A DNA stretch of 64,000 bases from JACCXG01 sp963834305 (GCA_963834305.1 CAWIAX010000003.1:806001-870000); one strand, 5' to 3'; shown: positions 19,879-30,910, counted from the stretch's first letter. Notes: generated by a model from the sequence alone, not told the origin. Made by a program: numbers and translations.

Positions 19879-20149
19879 ACGCGGTGAGCCGAGAAGAACG
19901 TGGCTCGCGCGGACGCATTGCAGCTTCCGGTGCTGGAACTCGATCAGGCTGGCTCGTGATCGTCGGCGCCAAGCACGCGGTCATGGCCGGCCGGATATCC
20001 TTCAGGCAGACCCGGGAGAGACCCGACGAGGTGCGCCAGAGTCGCATCGACCCCGAGGTGCTACTGCCCTACAAGGCGGAGGCGACCAGGCGTTGGACGT
20101 GTACTGTTGCCAGGCGCCTCGCGGAAACCGAATTCCCCATCACTGCGTA

Positions 20150-20280
20150 CCAGACCGACGCGATCAAGGAAGGCGTTCGAATATGGCTGGCCGAAGTGAA
20201 GATCTTCCACGACCGGGAAGGGCAGACTTTGACGGTCTGGTTCACGGACCCGTCGCTGGAAAGATTCTTGAAACTTTGCC
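20150..20280 (+). pseudogene. remnant resembling a DUF2283-type small protein
   Basis: One open frame through 19848-20402 contains a short stretch, EVKIFHDREGQTLTVWFTDP (20193-20252), that resembles the N-terminus of DUF2283 proteins. The similarity stops there: the glutamate-rich centre and the C-terminal part are missing or shifted, and the frame runs into a heptamer repeat. Upstream residues (LPYKAEATRRW, ETEFPITAYQTD) look protein-like but are unassigned. I treat this as gene debris. Confidence 0.3.
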
Positions 20281-20297
20281 CACGAAGCGGCCGTCGG

Positions 20298-20390
20298 CCC
20301 AATGCCCAATGCCCAATGCCCAATGCCCAACTCGCGGCGCGTGGCGGACGAGCCATGTCGGCCTGCCGGCGCGATTCGGCGAGCGCGACA
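20298..20390. repeat. repeat module, copy A: 7-bp tandem array plus 62-bp conserved block
   Basis: Four CCCAATG heptamers run from 20298 to 20325 with a partial fifth, then a 62-base block spans 20329-20390. The block begins AACTCGCGGCGCG and ends GCGAGCGCGACA. The same block recurs at 20655-20716 with about three mismatches, also preceded by a heptamer array. No coding role is apparent. Confidence 0.8.
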
Positions 20391-20612
20391 GCGTCAGTCT
20401 GAAAAATGCGCCGGAGGCGCTCCGGCCGCGCAGGCGCCGATTCGGCACTGCCATCCGGATCATCTGGATGCCCAACTGATTGCGCACCGGCTCTCACACG
20501 ACCCGAGCCGGAGCGGGCATCGTCAGGTCACCGCCGGAGATGCATTTTTCCGCGCGTGGGCCGAGGCGCGGCAGGGCGATGTGGCTGGGCCGCCGGAGAG
20601 CGCCGCTACGCG

Positions 20613-20716
20613 AAGGGCCAAGGGCCAAGGGCGAAGGCCGAAGGGCGAAGGGCAAACGCGCGGCGCGTGGCGGACCAGCCATGCCGGCCTGCCGGCGCGA
20701 TTCGGCGAGCGCGACA
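20613..20716. repeat. repeat module, copy B: 7-bp tandem array plus 62-bp conserved block
   Basis: Six heptamers of the form AAGGGCC or AAGGGCG (20613-20654) precede a 62-base block at 20655-20716, nearly identical to the block of copy A. The heptamer sequence differs from copy A, but the unit length and the junction (AAC at the start of the block) are the same. The same orientation and layout suggest one repeat family rather than chance. Confidence 0.8.
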
Positions 20717-20770
20717 TCTTGCGCAACTGACATCACGTGCCGGCAATGGCCAGGCAGGATTGAAACGACC

Positions 20771-21232
20771 ATGACCGGGTTCGCCGCCGCCGCCAACGAG
20801 TTCACCGGCCGCTTTACCGTCCAGGCGCCAATCGACCTGGTGTTCCCGCTCTTCTCGCCGCTTGGCGAACGGGAGTGGGTGCCGGGCTGGAATCCAACCC
20901 TGGTCCATCCCCCAGGCGTCTCCTGGGCGCAGGGGCAGATCTTCCAGACGACGGGCGAACACGGCGACGTGACCTGGATCGTTACGGCGCTCGACCGCGG
21001 CGCGCATCGCGTCGAGTATCACCGCGTGGAAGCCGGCCGCCACGTGGCTCGCGTCCGTGTCGCATGCACGGGCGTGGACGACCGCCGCACCGAGGTCGTC
21101 ACCACCTACCTGTTCATCGGGCTGTCCGCCGACGGGAACGACGACATCACGGCAATGACCGCCGAGGCCTACGCCGGGAAGATGACGCGCTGGGCGGACT
21201 GGATCGCCAGCTACTTCAGCCGCCGCCCTTGA
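20771..21232 (+). CDS. SRPBCC (START-like) family protein
   Basis: A 153-residue cytosolic protein with the helix-grip fold pattern of polyketide-cyclase/START-like proteins. It opens with FTGRFTVQAPIDLVFPLFSPLGEREWVPGW, continues with alternating beta strands (VTWIVTALDRGAHRVEYHRV) and closes with a long helix (MTAEAYAGKMTRWADWIASYF). These proteins bind hydrophobic ligands in a cavity; the ligand is unknown. It stands alone between the repeat region and the sialidase gene. Confidence 0.75.
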   Translation: MTGFAAAANEFTGRFTVQAPIDLVFPLFSPLGEREWVPGWNPTLVHPPGVSWAQGQIFQTTGEHGDVTWIVTALDRGAHRVEYHRVEAGRHVARVRVACTGVDDRRTEVVTTYLFIGLSADGNDDITAMTAEAYAGKMTRWADWIASYFSRRP

Positions 21233-21272
21233 CACGCGCGGCGGGCTCGCGGCACTCTGCCCCCACCTCGCC

Positions 21273-22427
21273 ATGCATCGAATCACGCTGTTGATCGCGG
21301 CCCTGATCGCTGGCTCCGGCGCGCTCGCCGCCCGCCAGGCGCAGCCTCCCGCTTCCGATCCCCGCTACACCGAGGTCTACAAGGCGCAGGAAGCCGGCTA
21401 CCACACCTTCCGGATTCCCGCCGTGATCGCCACGCAGAACGGCACGCTGCTCGCCTTCGCGGAGGCACGGCGCACCGGCGCGGCCGACTCCGGCGACATC
21501 GATCTCGTCCTCAAGCGCAGCCGCGACGGCGGCGCGACGTGGTCGGCGCTGCAGGTCGTCGGCGACAACGGACCGAACACGTTCGGCAACCCGTGCCCGG
21601 TGCTCGACGCACGGACGGGGGTGATGTGGCTGCTCGCAGTACAGAACCTCGCCACCGATCGCGAGAAGGACATCATCGCCGGCACCAGCAAGGGCAGCCA
21701 GACGGTCTGGGTGCTGAAGAGCACAGACGATGGCACGACCTGGTCGGCACCTGTCGAGATCACCGCGAGCGTGAAGCCGGCCGGATGGACGTGGTACGCC
21801 ACCGGCCCAGGCGTCGGCATCCAGACCCGCGACGGCCGCCTCGTGATCCCGGCCAACCACGCGGAAGCGGCCACCGGCGTCTACCGCTCGCACACGTTCT
21901 ACAGCGAAGACGGCGGGCGGACGTGGCAGCTTGGCGGCTCCTCCGATCCCGGGACGAACGAGAGCCAGGTCGTCGAGCTCGCCGACGGCCGGCTGATGCT
22001 CAACATGCGCAATCACCCGCCCAGGGAGGAGAACTACAGGTTGATCGCGACGAGCACGGATCTCGGCCGCACCTGGTCGGCCGCATCCCCGGATCGTGCG
22101 CTGATCGAGCCGCCGGCGCAGGCCAGCCTCCTCAGGATGACGACGGCCCGCACGCACGATCGCACTCGACTGCTGTTCGCCAACCCCGCCAGCGCGCGGC
22201 GCGAGCGCCTGACCGTGCGCCTGAGCTACGACGAAGGCGCGACCTGGCCGGTATCGCGCGTCCTCCACGAGGGGCCGGCCGCCTATTCCAGCCTGGTGAT
22301 GCTGCCGGATCTCTCGATCGGCCTCCTCTTCGAACGCGGAGAGCAATCGCCATACGAAGGGATCGCGTTCGCCCGCTTCACGCTCGACTGGCTCACTGGG
22401 GGACGGGACAGCCTCGCGGCCAGGTGA
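21273..22427 (+). CDS. secreted exo-alpha-sialidase (GH33-like)
   Basis: Predicted to release terminal sialic acid or a related sugar outside the cytoplasm. Of 384 residues the first 20 are a signal peptide ending ALAA. The FRIP arginine motif is at 46-49 (YHTFRIPAV). At least five Asp-boxes mark the six-bladed propeller: SRDGGATW, STDDGTTW, SEDGGRTW, STDLGRTW and SYDEGATW. The acid/base region (LAFAEARR) and an ATGPGVGIQ blade are present. No sialic-acid uptake or catabolic genes are nearby, so the product may simply be scavenged. Confidence 0.87.
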   Translation: MHRITLLIAALIAGSGALAARQAQPPASDPRYTEVYKAQEAGYHTFRIPAVIATQNGTLLAFAEARRTGAADSGDIDLVLKRSRDGGATWSALQVVGDNGPNTFGNPCPVLDARTGVMWLLAVQNLATDREKDIIAGTSKGSQTVWVLKSTDDGTTWSAPVEITASVKPAGWTWYATGPGVGIQTRDGRLVIPANHAEAATGVYRSHTFYSEDGGRTWQLGGSSDPGTNESQVVELADGRLMLNMRNHPPREENYRLIATSTDLGRTWSAASPDRALIEPPAQASLLRMTTARTHDRTRLLFANPASARRERLTVRLSYDEGATWPVSRVLHEGPAAYSSLVMLPDLSIGLLFERGEQSPYEGIAFARFTLDWLTGGRDSLAAR

Positions 22428-22488
22428 AAAACGATGGCCGCTTCGACCTCGAAGCGCCCAGGATGTTCCGGGCACGAACAGACACCGC

Positions 22489-23187
22489 ATGGCTGCACTC
22501 GTCGTCTTTGCGTTGATCGTGGTCATGCTCATCGTCCCCTGGTTCCTGGCGCGGGAACCCGGGGACGTGGGCATTCCACAGGCCGCCGACAGCCGCGGTG
22601 CGAGTCCTGGCACTCTTTTCACTTCGCCGCGCGAACGGCGCCTCTGGCTGTGGACGATGGCCGTCATGGTGGCGATCTATTCCACCCTGGCGCCGGCAGC
22701 GGGGCTCGTGGCGGCGCTCCGTGCGCACAACCTGCTCCGCGTGTCGATGGCCGCGGTCCTTCTCGTGGTGACAGGCGTGCTCGTGGTCCGGTGGGCCAGG
22801 ACTCAGCCGGGCCGGCGCGAGGGGGCGGTGGCGCTCGGCGTCGCGGCGGTCTATGTGACGGCGTTGATCCGGATGCCGTCGCCGGAGGAACGGACGCACC
22901 TGTTCGAGTACGGCCTGGTGGCCCTCCTCCTCGAGCAGGCGTTCATCGAGCGCCGGCGATACGGCCGTGGGGTGCCAGCCCCGGCCGCGCTCGCCGTCGC
23001 TGCAACCGCCCTGCTGGGCTGGCTCGACGAAGGGATTCAGTCGCTCCTGCCCACCCGCGTCTACGACCTGCGCGACGTCGGGTTCAACGCCCTCGCCGGC
23101 CTGATAGCCATCGCCTCGCGGTGGGCGCTGAATGTAAGCCGAAGCCGCTGGCGACGCCGGCACACCGGGCCGGGAGGCTTGCCCTAA
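22489..23187 (+). CDS. VanZ-like membrane protein
   Basis: A 232-residue protein with about five hydrophobic segments. The C-terminal half carries the VanZ pattern: HLFEYGLVALLLEQAF, then GWLDEGIQSLLPTRVYDLRDVGFNALAG, with the conserved acidic and arginine residues between helices. VanZ gives low-level teicoplanin resistance in one system, but most relatives have unknown roles at the cell surface. It follows the sialidase gene by about 60 bases on the same strand. Confidence 0.72.
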   Translation: MAALVVFALIVVMLIVPWFLAREPGDVGIPQAADSRGASPGTLFTSPRERRLWLWTMAVMVAIYSTLAPAAGLVAALRAHNLLRVSMAAVLLVVTGVLVVRWARTQPGRREGAVALGVAAVYVTALIRMPSPEERTHLFEYGLVALLLEQAFIERRRYGRGVPAPAALAVAATALLGWLDEGIQSLLPTRVYDLRDVGFNALAGLIAIASRWALNVSRSRWRRRHTGPGGLP

Positions 23188-23236
23188 GCCCGGCAGTAGA
23201 CGTAACGTGTGATCTCATCCAGGAGAAACGTCCCGA

Positions 23237-24211
23237 ATGAAAAAGCTGCTCAAGATCCTCGGCCTGCTCGTCGTCCTGCTGGTGCTCGTGGCCATTGGCG
23301 TGTACGCCTGGGCCAGCGTCACGACCAGCCGGCTGCGTGCGCGGACCTTCGAGATCCACGACGAGGCCTTCCCCATCCCGTTTCCACTCGATCAGGCGGA
23401 AGTGGCGGCGGCGGGGCTGACCGAAGATCAGGCCCGCCAGCTCGCGTTGGCCCGCGCGGTCGAACGGGGCGAGCACCTGGTCAGGGCGCGATATGCCTGC
23501 ATCGCCTGCCACGGCGAGAACTTCGGCGGCGGCGTGATGGTCGACGCGTTTCCCATCGGCCGCCTGCTCGCGCCCAACCTGACGCTCGGCGCCGGGGGCC
23601 GCACCGCCGGATACACCCCGCAGGACTGGGATCGCATCGTGCGCCACGGCATCCTGACGGATGGCCACCCGGCGGTCATGCCCTCCGAAGACTTCCGTCG
23701 CATGTCCGATCAGGAACTGTCCGACATCGTGGCTTACATCCGCACCCTGCCGGCGGTTGACAACAGCGTGCCGGCGCCCACCTTCGGACCGCTCGGTAAG
23801 ATCCTGATCGCCACCGGCCAGATGACGTTTTCGGCCAGCTTGATCGACGACCACGATGCGCCGCACCTGGCCCAGCCACCCGCGGCCGACTCCCCGGAGT
23901 TCGGCAGGCACCTGGCGGCGGTCTGCGTCGGCTGCCACGGCCCGGACTTCAGCGGCGGGCCGATTCCCGGCGGCGACCCGAGCTGGCCGCAGGCCAGCAA
24001 CCTCACGCCCGACGCCACCGGCCTCAAAGGGTGGACCTACGACCAGTTCGTGGCGGCGCTGGCACAGAGCCGGCGGCCCGACGGCACGGCGCTCCGGAAC
24101 CCGATGACGCTGATGGCGCCGTACGGCCAGCGCATGACCGACGCCGAGCGCCAGGCGCTGTGGTCGTTCCTCCAGTCGCTGCCCGCGGTCAGCAAGACGA
24201 TTACGCGGTGA
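23237..24211 (+). CDS. membrane-anchored dihaem cytochrome c
   Basis: A periplasmic electron carrier of 324 residues, anchored by an N-terminal helix (residues 4-27). Two class I cytochrome c domains each have a haem site: CIACH at 88-92 and CVGCH at 230-234. Methionine sixth ligands are likely in the GHPAVMPSEDF and NPMTLMAPYGQRM segments. The pattern resembles the cytochrome c subunits of alcohol or sugar dehydrogenases, but no dehydrogenase lies next to it. A ribosome site GGAGAA lies upstream of the ATG. Confidence 0.87.
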   Translation: MKKLLKILGLLVVLLVLVAIGVYAWASVTTSRLRARTFEIHDEAFPIPFPLDQAEVAAAGLTEDQARQLALARAVERGEHLVRARYACIACHGENFGGGVMVDAFPIGRLLAPNLTLGAGGRTAGYTPQDWDRIVRHGILTDGHPAVMPSEDFRRMSDQELSDIVAYIRTLPAVDNSVPAPTFGPLGKILIATGQMTFSASLIDDHDAPHLAQPPAADSPEFGRHLAAVCVGCHGPDFSGGPIPGGDPSWPQASNLTPDATGLKGWTYDQFVAALAQSRRPDGTALRNPMTLMAPYGQRMTDAERQALWSFLQSLPAVSKTITR

Positions 24212-24314
24212 CGCACGGAGCCGGTCGCGCGCAGGCGCTCGTCGGCCGTGCGGGGGGCTCGCGCCAGGCGCGTCCTGGACAGGGCCGGCGCAGAGACAGG
24301 CTTCGGGCCCGGCG

Positions 24315-25319
24315 CTACCGGCCGGGAACGGTGACGGCGGCCACGCCGACGTGCGTGTCAGCGCCGCCGTAGTAGATCAGCCAGCGCGCCGGCTCGATGA
24401 CGAGCCCCTCGATGAAGACGACGTTGGGCACCTGGCCGGCTTTTTCCCACGCGGTCTCCGGCTCGAATATCGGATGGTCGCTGCGCGCGAGCAGGCGCGT
24501 CGGGTCGCTGCGATCGAACAGCGCCCAGCCCGTGCGGTAAACGAGGCGATCGTCCGCTCCGTTGTAGAGGAGCAGAATTCCGTCCTTCGTCATGATCGGC
24601 GGCGGGCCTGGCTCGACGACGCGCGAATCGAACCGTCCGGGCCGGCGGGGCAGCACTGGATGGTCCAGCGCCTCGTCCCAGGTCAGCAGGTCGTTCGACG
24701 AGGCGATGCCGGTCTGGTCGTAGTTGCCCTTGGCGTCCGCCATGTAGAACATCCAGTACTTCCCGGCGACCTGCTCGGGGAGGATGGCGCCCGCCTTCGT
24801 CCAGTGCACGTTCCAGCGCCCCTTGTTGGCGGGGATGATCACTCCTTTCCGGTCCCACTGTCGCAGATCGCGCGAGGTCGCCAGGGCAAGCTGCGCGTCT
24901 TTCCCGTTGTAAGCCGTGTAGGTCAGGTAGTAGGTGCCGTCGATCTGGACGAGCCGCGGGTCCTCGACGCCGCCGCCGCGCTCGTAGTCGGCCTCTGGGG
25001 ACAGTGCCGGCTCGGGCTCGCGCCGGAACGTGACGCCGTCGGTGCTGCCGGCGTAGCCCAGGCGCGAGATGCCCTGCGCATCCTGCGCACGGTAGAGCAT
25101 CACGAAGCGATCGCCGGATTTGATGACGGCGGGATTGAACACGCCGCGGGCCTCGAAGCCCTTTCCCTGCGGCGAGAGGATGGGCCGGCCCTCGTTGAGG
25201 CGGACCCATGAGCCGAGCTGCGGCCGGTAGCCCTGCGCGACGAGGGCCGCACCCAGTGCGCCCGTGAGCGCCAGTGCGCAGGCTCCAGCCCGACCAATCG
25301 GCGGCCAGCTACGGTGCAT
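24315..25319 (-). CDS. secreted GH130-like glycoside phosphorylase or hydrolase
   Basis: A 334-residue five-bladed propeller protein. A signal peptide (1-29, ending LVAQ) follows a strong ribosome site (GAGGAGGC) before the ATG at 25319. GH130 marks are the acid in GVEDPRL (EDPR at 119-122), FNPAVIKSGDRFVMLYRAQD and the C-terminal EGLVIEPARWLIYYGGADT. Most GH130 phosphorylases that use mannosides are cytoplasmic; an exported form is more likely to be a hydrolase or to act on extracellular mannosides (inference). Longer in-frame starts upstream are shadows of the kinase gene on the other strand. Confidence 0.82.
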   Translation of the reverse strand: MHRSWPPIGRAGACALALTGALGAALVAQGYRPQLGSWVRLNEGRPILSPQGKGFEARGVFNPAVIKSGDRFVMLYRAQDAQGISRLGYAGSTDGVTFRREPEPALSPEADYERGGGVEDPRLVQIDGTYYLTYTAYNGKDAQLALATSRDLRQWDRKGVIIPANKGRWNVHWTKAGAILPEQVAGKYWMFYMADAKGNYDQTGIASSNDLLTWDEALDHPVLPRRPGRFDSRVVEPGPPPIMTKDGILLLYNGADDRLVYRTGWALFDRSDPTRLLARSDHPIFEPETAWEKAGQVPNVVFIEGLVIEPARWLIYYGGADTHVGVAAVTVPGR

Positions 25320-25463
25320 GTTGCCTCCTCGTTGACTGACAGCCAACTGCCAGCGCCTCCGGCGCCTGCAACAGCCTCGGCCGGCTGCGACCGCCTCCGG
25401 CGACGCCGCGCCGCGAGTATACTGCGTCGATTTCACTGGTTGGACCGATTCACGCCCTGGCCT

Positions 25464-27201
<1,738 letters not shown>

Positions 27202-27248
27202 GGCCGCTGCCGCGCGAGGCGATACACTAGCTCCGGGAGGCACACCGG

Positions 27249-27722
27249 ATGCGCAAACGAATCATCACGCCTGGCCAGGAGGGCAGCGCGGCCCCCGATC
27301 GGGACTGGCTGGACCTGGAAGCGCTCGCCGAAGTGGAAGTCACCTCCGAGCAGCCCACGCATCCCATCGAGGCAGCGCTGCTCCCGGGGCACGCCACGGG
27401 GTGGCGCGCGGGAGAGCCGGGAACGCAGACGATCCGGCTGCTCTTTGCCGAGCCGCAGCGGCTGCGCCGGATCCAGCTGGCTTTCGAGGAAACCCAGGTT
27501 TCGCGAACGCAGGAATACGTCCTGCGCTGGTCGGGCAATGCCGGCCAGCCGCTCCGGGACGTCGTCCGCCAGCAGTGGAACTTCAGTCCTGGCGGCGCCA
27601 CGAGCCAGCGGGAGGAGCATCATGTCGATCTGCCAGCGGTGGCCGTCCTCGAGCTGACCATCATTCCCGACACGAGCGGCGGCGCCGCGCGGGCGTCGCT
27701 GGCCCAGCTGCGGCTCGCCTGA
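27249..27722 (+). CDS. conserved protein of unknown function
   Basis: A 157-residue protein that I recognise as a widespread uncharacterised family but cannot name. It has no signal peptide or membrane segment. The conserved features are WLDLEALAEVEVTSEQPTHP near the start, PGTQTIRLLFAEPQRLRRI in the middle, RTQEYVLRWSG, RQQWNFSPGG and the C-terminal LELTIIPDTSGG. The pattern of beta strands suggests a discoidin-like carbohydrate-binding fold (weak inference). GGGAGG precedes the ATG by eight bases. It follows the kinase-hydrolase gene by 47 bases on the same strand. Confidence 0.65.
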   Translation: MRKRIITPGQEGSAAPDRDWLDLEALAEVEVTSEQPTHPIEAALLPGHATGWRAGEPGTQTIRLLFAEPQRLRRIQLAFEETQVSRTQEYVLRWSGNAGQPLRDVVRQQWNFSPGGATSQREEHHVDLPAVAVLELTIIPDTSGGAARASLAQLRLA

Positions 27723-27739
27723 CGCCGGCGCGCGGGGCT

Positions 27740-27745
27740 TATGAT
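27740..27745 (+). promoter_or_regulatory. -10 element of the CRTAC1 gene (leaderless layout)
   Basis: TATGAT followed by six bases (CGGACG) and the GTG at 27752. A weak -35 (CCTGAC) lies at 27718-27723. It supports the GTG as the true start over the long upstream open frame. Confidence 0.55.
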
Positions 27746-27751
27746 CGGACG

Positions 27752-29389
27752 GTGTGGACCCTCTGCCGTGGACTCGTGGCGCTGGCGCTGGCTGCCGGCG
27801 CCCTGCAGGCCGCCGCGGCCCGCCAGGAGGCGGCGCCGCAGTTCCGTGACGTGGCGGAGCCCGCGGGGCTGACCTTCGTCCATCACCACTCGCCGACGCC
27901 GGACAAGCACTACGTCGAGAGCGTGCCCGGCGGGCTCGCGGTCTTCGACTACAACGGCGACGGCCGCCCCGACATCTTCTTCACCAACGGGGCGCAGACC
28001 CCGACGCTCGAGAAAACATCCGACGCGTTCGCGAACCGCCTGTTCCGCAACGACGGCGGCATGCGGTTCACCGACGTGACCGAGGCCGCCGGCGTGCGCG
28101 GCGCCGGCTACGCCATGGGCGCCGCCGCCGCCGACTACGACAACGACGGCGACGTCGACCTGTTCGTCGCGGGGGTGCGGCAGAACCAGCTGCTGCGGAA
28201 CCGTGGCGACGGCCGCTTCGAGGACGTCACGCCGCGCTCGGGCATCACCAGCGGCGAGTGGGCGGTGGCCGGCGGCTGGTTCGACTACGACAACGACGGC
28301 CTGCTCGATCTGCTCGTTGTCAACTACGTCGAGTGGTCGGCTGAGAGCAACCGCTATTGCGGCGACCAGGCCCGCGGCGTCCGCATCTTCTGCCATCCAC
28401 GCTTCTTCAAGGGGCTGCCGAACCGCCTCTACCGGAATCGCGGCGACGGGACCTTCGAGGACGTCTCGGACCGCACCGGCCTGTCGAGGCACGCCGGCAA
28501 GGGGATGAGCGTGGCCTTTGCGGACTTCGATCGCGACGGCCGCCTCGACGCCTTCGTCACGAACGACGCGGTGCCCAACTTCCTGTTCCACAACGATGCC
28601 GGCGGCACGTTCTCGGAACGGGCGCTGCTCGCCGGCGTGTCGGTTCCCGCCGCGGGCCGGCCCGTGTCCGCCATGGGGACCGATGCCCAGGACTACGACA
28701 ACGACGGCTGGCCCGACATCATCCTCACGGCGCTGTCAGGCGAGACGTTCCCGCTGTTCCGCAACGACACCCGCGGTGGCTTCGAAGAGGCAACCCAGAG
28801 CAGCGGCCTCGGCCGGCTGACGGTGACGTCGTCCGGCTGGTGCGCCGTGTTCGCCGACGTGGACAACGACGGGCGGAAGGACATCTTCACCGCCAACTCC
28901 CACGTGAACGATCGGATCGGGGCGACGGAAGCCACGGGGTGGGATCAGCCCAACAGCCTCTTCCGCAACGAGGGGCGCGGCCGTTTCCGCGACGCCGGCG
29001 CGGGCCTCGGCGCGGCATCCCGCGTCCATCGCGGCTGCGGCGTGGCGGACTTCAACGGCGACGGGCGGCTGGACGTGGCCGTCCTGGTGCTGGGCGCGAG
29101 GCCCGAACTGTGGCAGAACACGACCGCCTCCGATCGGCACTGGCTGATCGTCAGGCTGGCCGGCACGAAGAGCAACCGCGACGGCATCGGCGCCAGGGTG
29201 ACCGTCGGCGACCAGGTGCGGACGATGACGACGGCCGTCGGCTACGCGTCTTCGTCGCATGGCGGCGTGCACTTCGGCCTGGGGAGCGCGGGCGGGCCCG
29301 TCCGCGTCGAGGTGCACTGGCCGTCGGGCGTCCGGCAGGTGCTCGAGGACGTCAAGACGGACCAGGTGCTGGATATCAAGGAGCCGTAG
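27752..29389 (+). CDS. secreted CRTAC1-family protein with FG-GAP/VCBS repeats and ASPIC/UnbV domain
   Basis: A 545-residue exported beta-propeller protein. The signal peptide ends at AAAARQ. At least six repeats carry calcium-binding loops, such as DYNGDGRPDIFF, DYDNDGDVDLFV, DYDNDGLLDLLV, DFDRDGRLDAFV, DVDNDGRKDIFT and DFNGDGRLDVAV. The C-terminal 70 residues are the ASPIC/UnbV domain (LIVRLAGTKSNRDGIGARV, then SSSHGGVHFGLG). In this phylum such genes often lie beside TPR and TonB-receptor genes, as here. The role is probably in surface binding or assembly; no catalytic motif is visible. Confidence 0.88.
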   Translation: MWTLCRGLVALALAAGALQAAAARQEAAPQFRDVAEPAGLTFVHHHSPTPDKHYVESVPGGLAVFDYNGDGRPDIFFTNGAQTPTLEKTSDAFANRLFRNDGGMRFTDVTEAAGVRGAGYAMGAAAADYDNDGDVDLFVAGVRQNQLLRNRGDGRFEDVTPRSGITSGEWAVAGGWFDYDNDGLLDLLVVNYVEWSAESNRYCGDQARGVRIFCHPRFFKGLPNRLYRNRGDGTFEDVSDRTGLSRHAGKGMSVAFADFDRDGRLDAFVTNDAVPNFLFHNDAGGTFSERALLAGVSVPAAGRPVSAMGTDAQDYDNDGWPDIILTALSGETFPLFRNDTRGGFEEATQSSGLGRLTVTSSGWCAVFADVDNDGRKDIFTANSHVNDRIGATEATGWDQPNSLFRNEGRGRFRDAGAGLGAASRVHRGCGVADFNGDGRLDVAVLVLGARPELWQNTTASDRHWLIVRLAGTKSNRDGIGARVTVGDQVRTMTTAVGYASSSHGGVHFGLGSAGGPVRVEVHWPSGVRQVLEDVKTDQVLDIKEP

Positions 29390-29395
29390 CGCGTC

Positions 29396-30898
29396 TCACT
29401 TCGGCGGGGTGATCGCCCGCTGGCCCGCCGCGGCGTTCCGCTCCTGCTCGGCACGCTGCAGCACCTGCGAGCGCTCGAGCAGCGCGTCGGACTTTTCCTT
29501 CTGCCCCATGCCGCTGTAGGCGCGCGCCAGCTGCACGTGCAGGCTCCCGTCCATGTCTTCCGCGAGCTGGGCTTCGAGCAGCGGTATTGCGGCGGCGAAG
29601 TCGCCGGCCTGCGCGTAAGCGCGGCCGAGCGCCTGGCGGGCCATGCAATCGGAGGCGTCGGCGGCGACGGCGCGGCGCAGAACCTGGACCGCCTCCTCGA
29701 CGCGCTGCAGCTGCAGGAGCGAGTCGCCATACACCGTCAGCAGCCGTGCGTCCCCTTCGCTCGAGGCCAGCAGGGGCTTGAGCGTGGCGATCGCCTGGTC
29801 GTACTCGCGCGCGAGATAGTAGGCCGTCCCGAGGTCGTCCACGAGCGCGGGGTCGCCCGGCGCAAGCGTCAGCGCCACTTTCAGGTCGGCGATCGCCTCC
29901 GTGTAGCGCCGCTCCGCGCGCGCGAGGGTCGCGCGCACTTCCCGCCGCTCGCGCGAGTCCGGCAGCCGGTCGAGCTGCTTGAACGAGGCCAGGGCCAGCT
30001 CCGTGGCCGCTCGGGCGCGCCAGTAGCGCGCCTCGGGATCGGTGCGCCCCAGGGTCGCGACGAGCGCGGCGCGATGGCGGCCGGCGCGGAACTCACACAG
30101 CGCCTTGCGTTTGGCACACGCCGCCGGCGTCAGCGCCGCGCGCGCGCGCTCGATTTTCGCCCAGTCCGCGTGCCCGGTCTGGTCGTAGAGCCGGGCAATC
30201 GACTCGTGGATGCTGACCATGGACGGCAGCTGCTCGAGGGTTGACCGGTACACGGTGAACGCGTCGGTGAACCGTCCGTCGGCGAGCAGCGCGTCGGCCA
30301 GCAGCAGCTGCCGCCAGGGCTCGTCCCCGGCCCTTTCACCGAAGGTGGCCATCGCGTCCTGCGTCAGGGCGTTGTAGGCGTGGCCGAGCGCGTACCAGCC
30401 GCCGGGGAACTTCGGCGCCAGCTCCGTGACCTTGCGCAGCTGGGTCACGGCGTCAACGACCCGCCCCGACGCCGAGTAGGCCTGCGCCAGGACCCGGCGA
30501 TGTTCTATCTCGGACGGCTGTGCCGCCACCACGCGTTCCAGGGGCGCGACGGCCTTGTCCGGCTGACCGAGCGCGAGGTAGCTCGAGCCGAGGAAGAGCT
30601 GGGCCGGCAGCAGGCCTGGCTGGAGCGCCAGCGCGCGCTGCAGCGGCTCCAGTGCCTCGGCCTCGTGCCCGCCCATCGCCAGCGCCATGCCCAGGTTCAT
30701 CCACAGGCCGGCATCTCTCGGCAGCGTCTCGACGAGTCCGCGGTAGATCTCCGCCGCCGCGTCGAAGCGCCCGTCGTTCATCGCGCGCGACGCCTCGCGG
30801 CTGCGGGCCGCCGGATCGGGGGCCTGCGCCGCGGCCGTCGCGGACGCGCCCGTGCTGATCGCCACTACCAGCGCCAGGGTGATCCAGATTCGGGCCAT
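29396..30898 (-). CDS. secreted TPR-repeat protein
   Basis: A 500-residue protein: a signal peptide (ending ASATAAAQA), then about ten tetratricopeptide repeats across the rest, for example PLQRALALQPGLLPAQLFLG, AVTQLRKVTELAPKFPGGWY and AVQVLRRAVAADASDCMARQ. The ATG at 30898 is chosen over 30916 because TACGAT ends six bases before it. It faces the CRTAC1 gene with six bases between the stop codons and follows the TonB receptor gene after a strong terminator. A periplasmic adaptor for the receptor or the CRTAC1 protein is plausible. Confidence 0.82.
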   Translation of the reverse strand: MARIWITLALVVAISTGASATAAAQAPDPAARSREASRAMNDGRFDAAAEIYRGLVETLPRDAGLWMNLGMALAMGGHEAEALEPLQRALALQPGLLPAQLFLGSSYLALGQPDKAVAPLERVVAAQPSEIEHRRVLAQAYSASGRVVDAVTQLRKVTELAPKFPGGWYALGHAYNALTQDAMATFGERAGDEPWRQLLLADALLADGRFTDAFTVYRSTLEQLPSMVSIHESIARLYDQTGHADWAKIERARAALTPAACAKRKALCEFRAGRHRAALVATLGRTDPEARYWRARAATELALASFKQLDRLPDSRERREVRATLARAERRYTEAIADLKVALTLAPGDPALVDDLGTAYYLAREYDQAIATLKPLLASSEGDARLLTVYGDSLLQLQRVEEAVQVLRRAVAADASDCMARQALGRAYAQAGDFAAAIPLLEAQLAEDMDGSLHVQLARAYSGMGQKEKSDALLERSQVLQRAEQERNAAAGQRAITPPK

Positions 30899-30904
30899 CA
30901 GCCG

Positions 30905-30910
30905 ATCGTA
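30905..30910 (-). promoter_or_regulatory. -10 element of the TPR gene (leaderless layout)
   Basis: TACGAT on the minus strand, six bases (CGGCTG), then the ATG at 30898. No clear -35. Confidence 0.5.

Noticed and set aside
19601..20047. A 148-residue minus-strand protein in the repeat region.
   Set aside because: Its translation shows no domain or composition typical of coding sequence, and no ribosome site is present.
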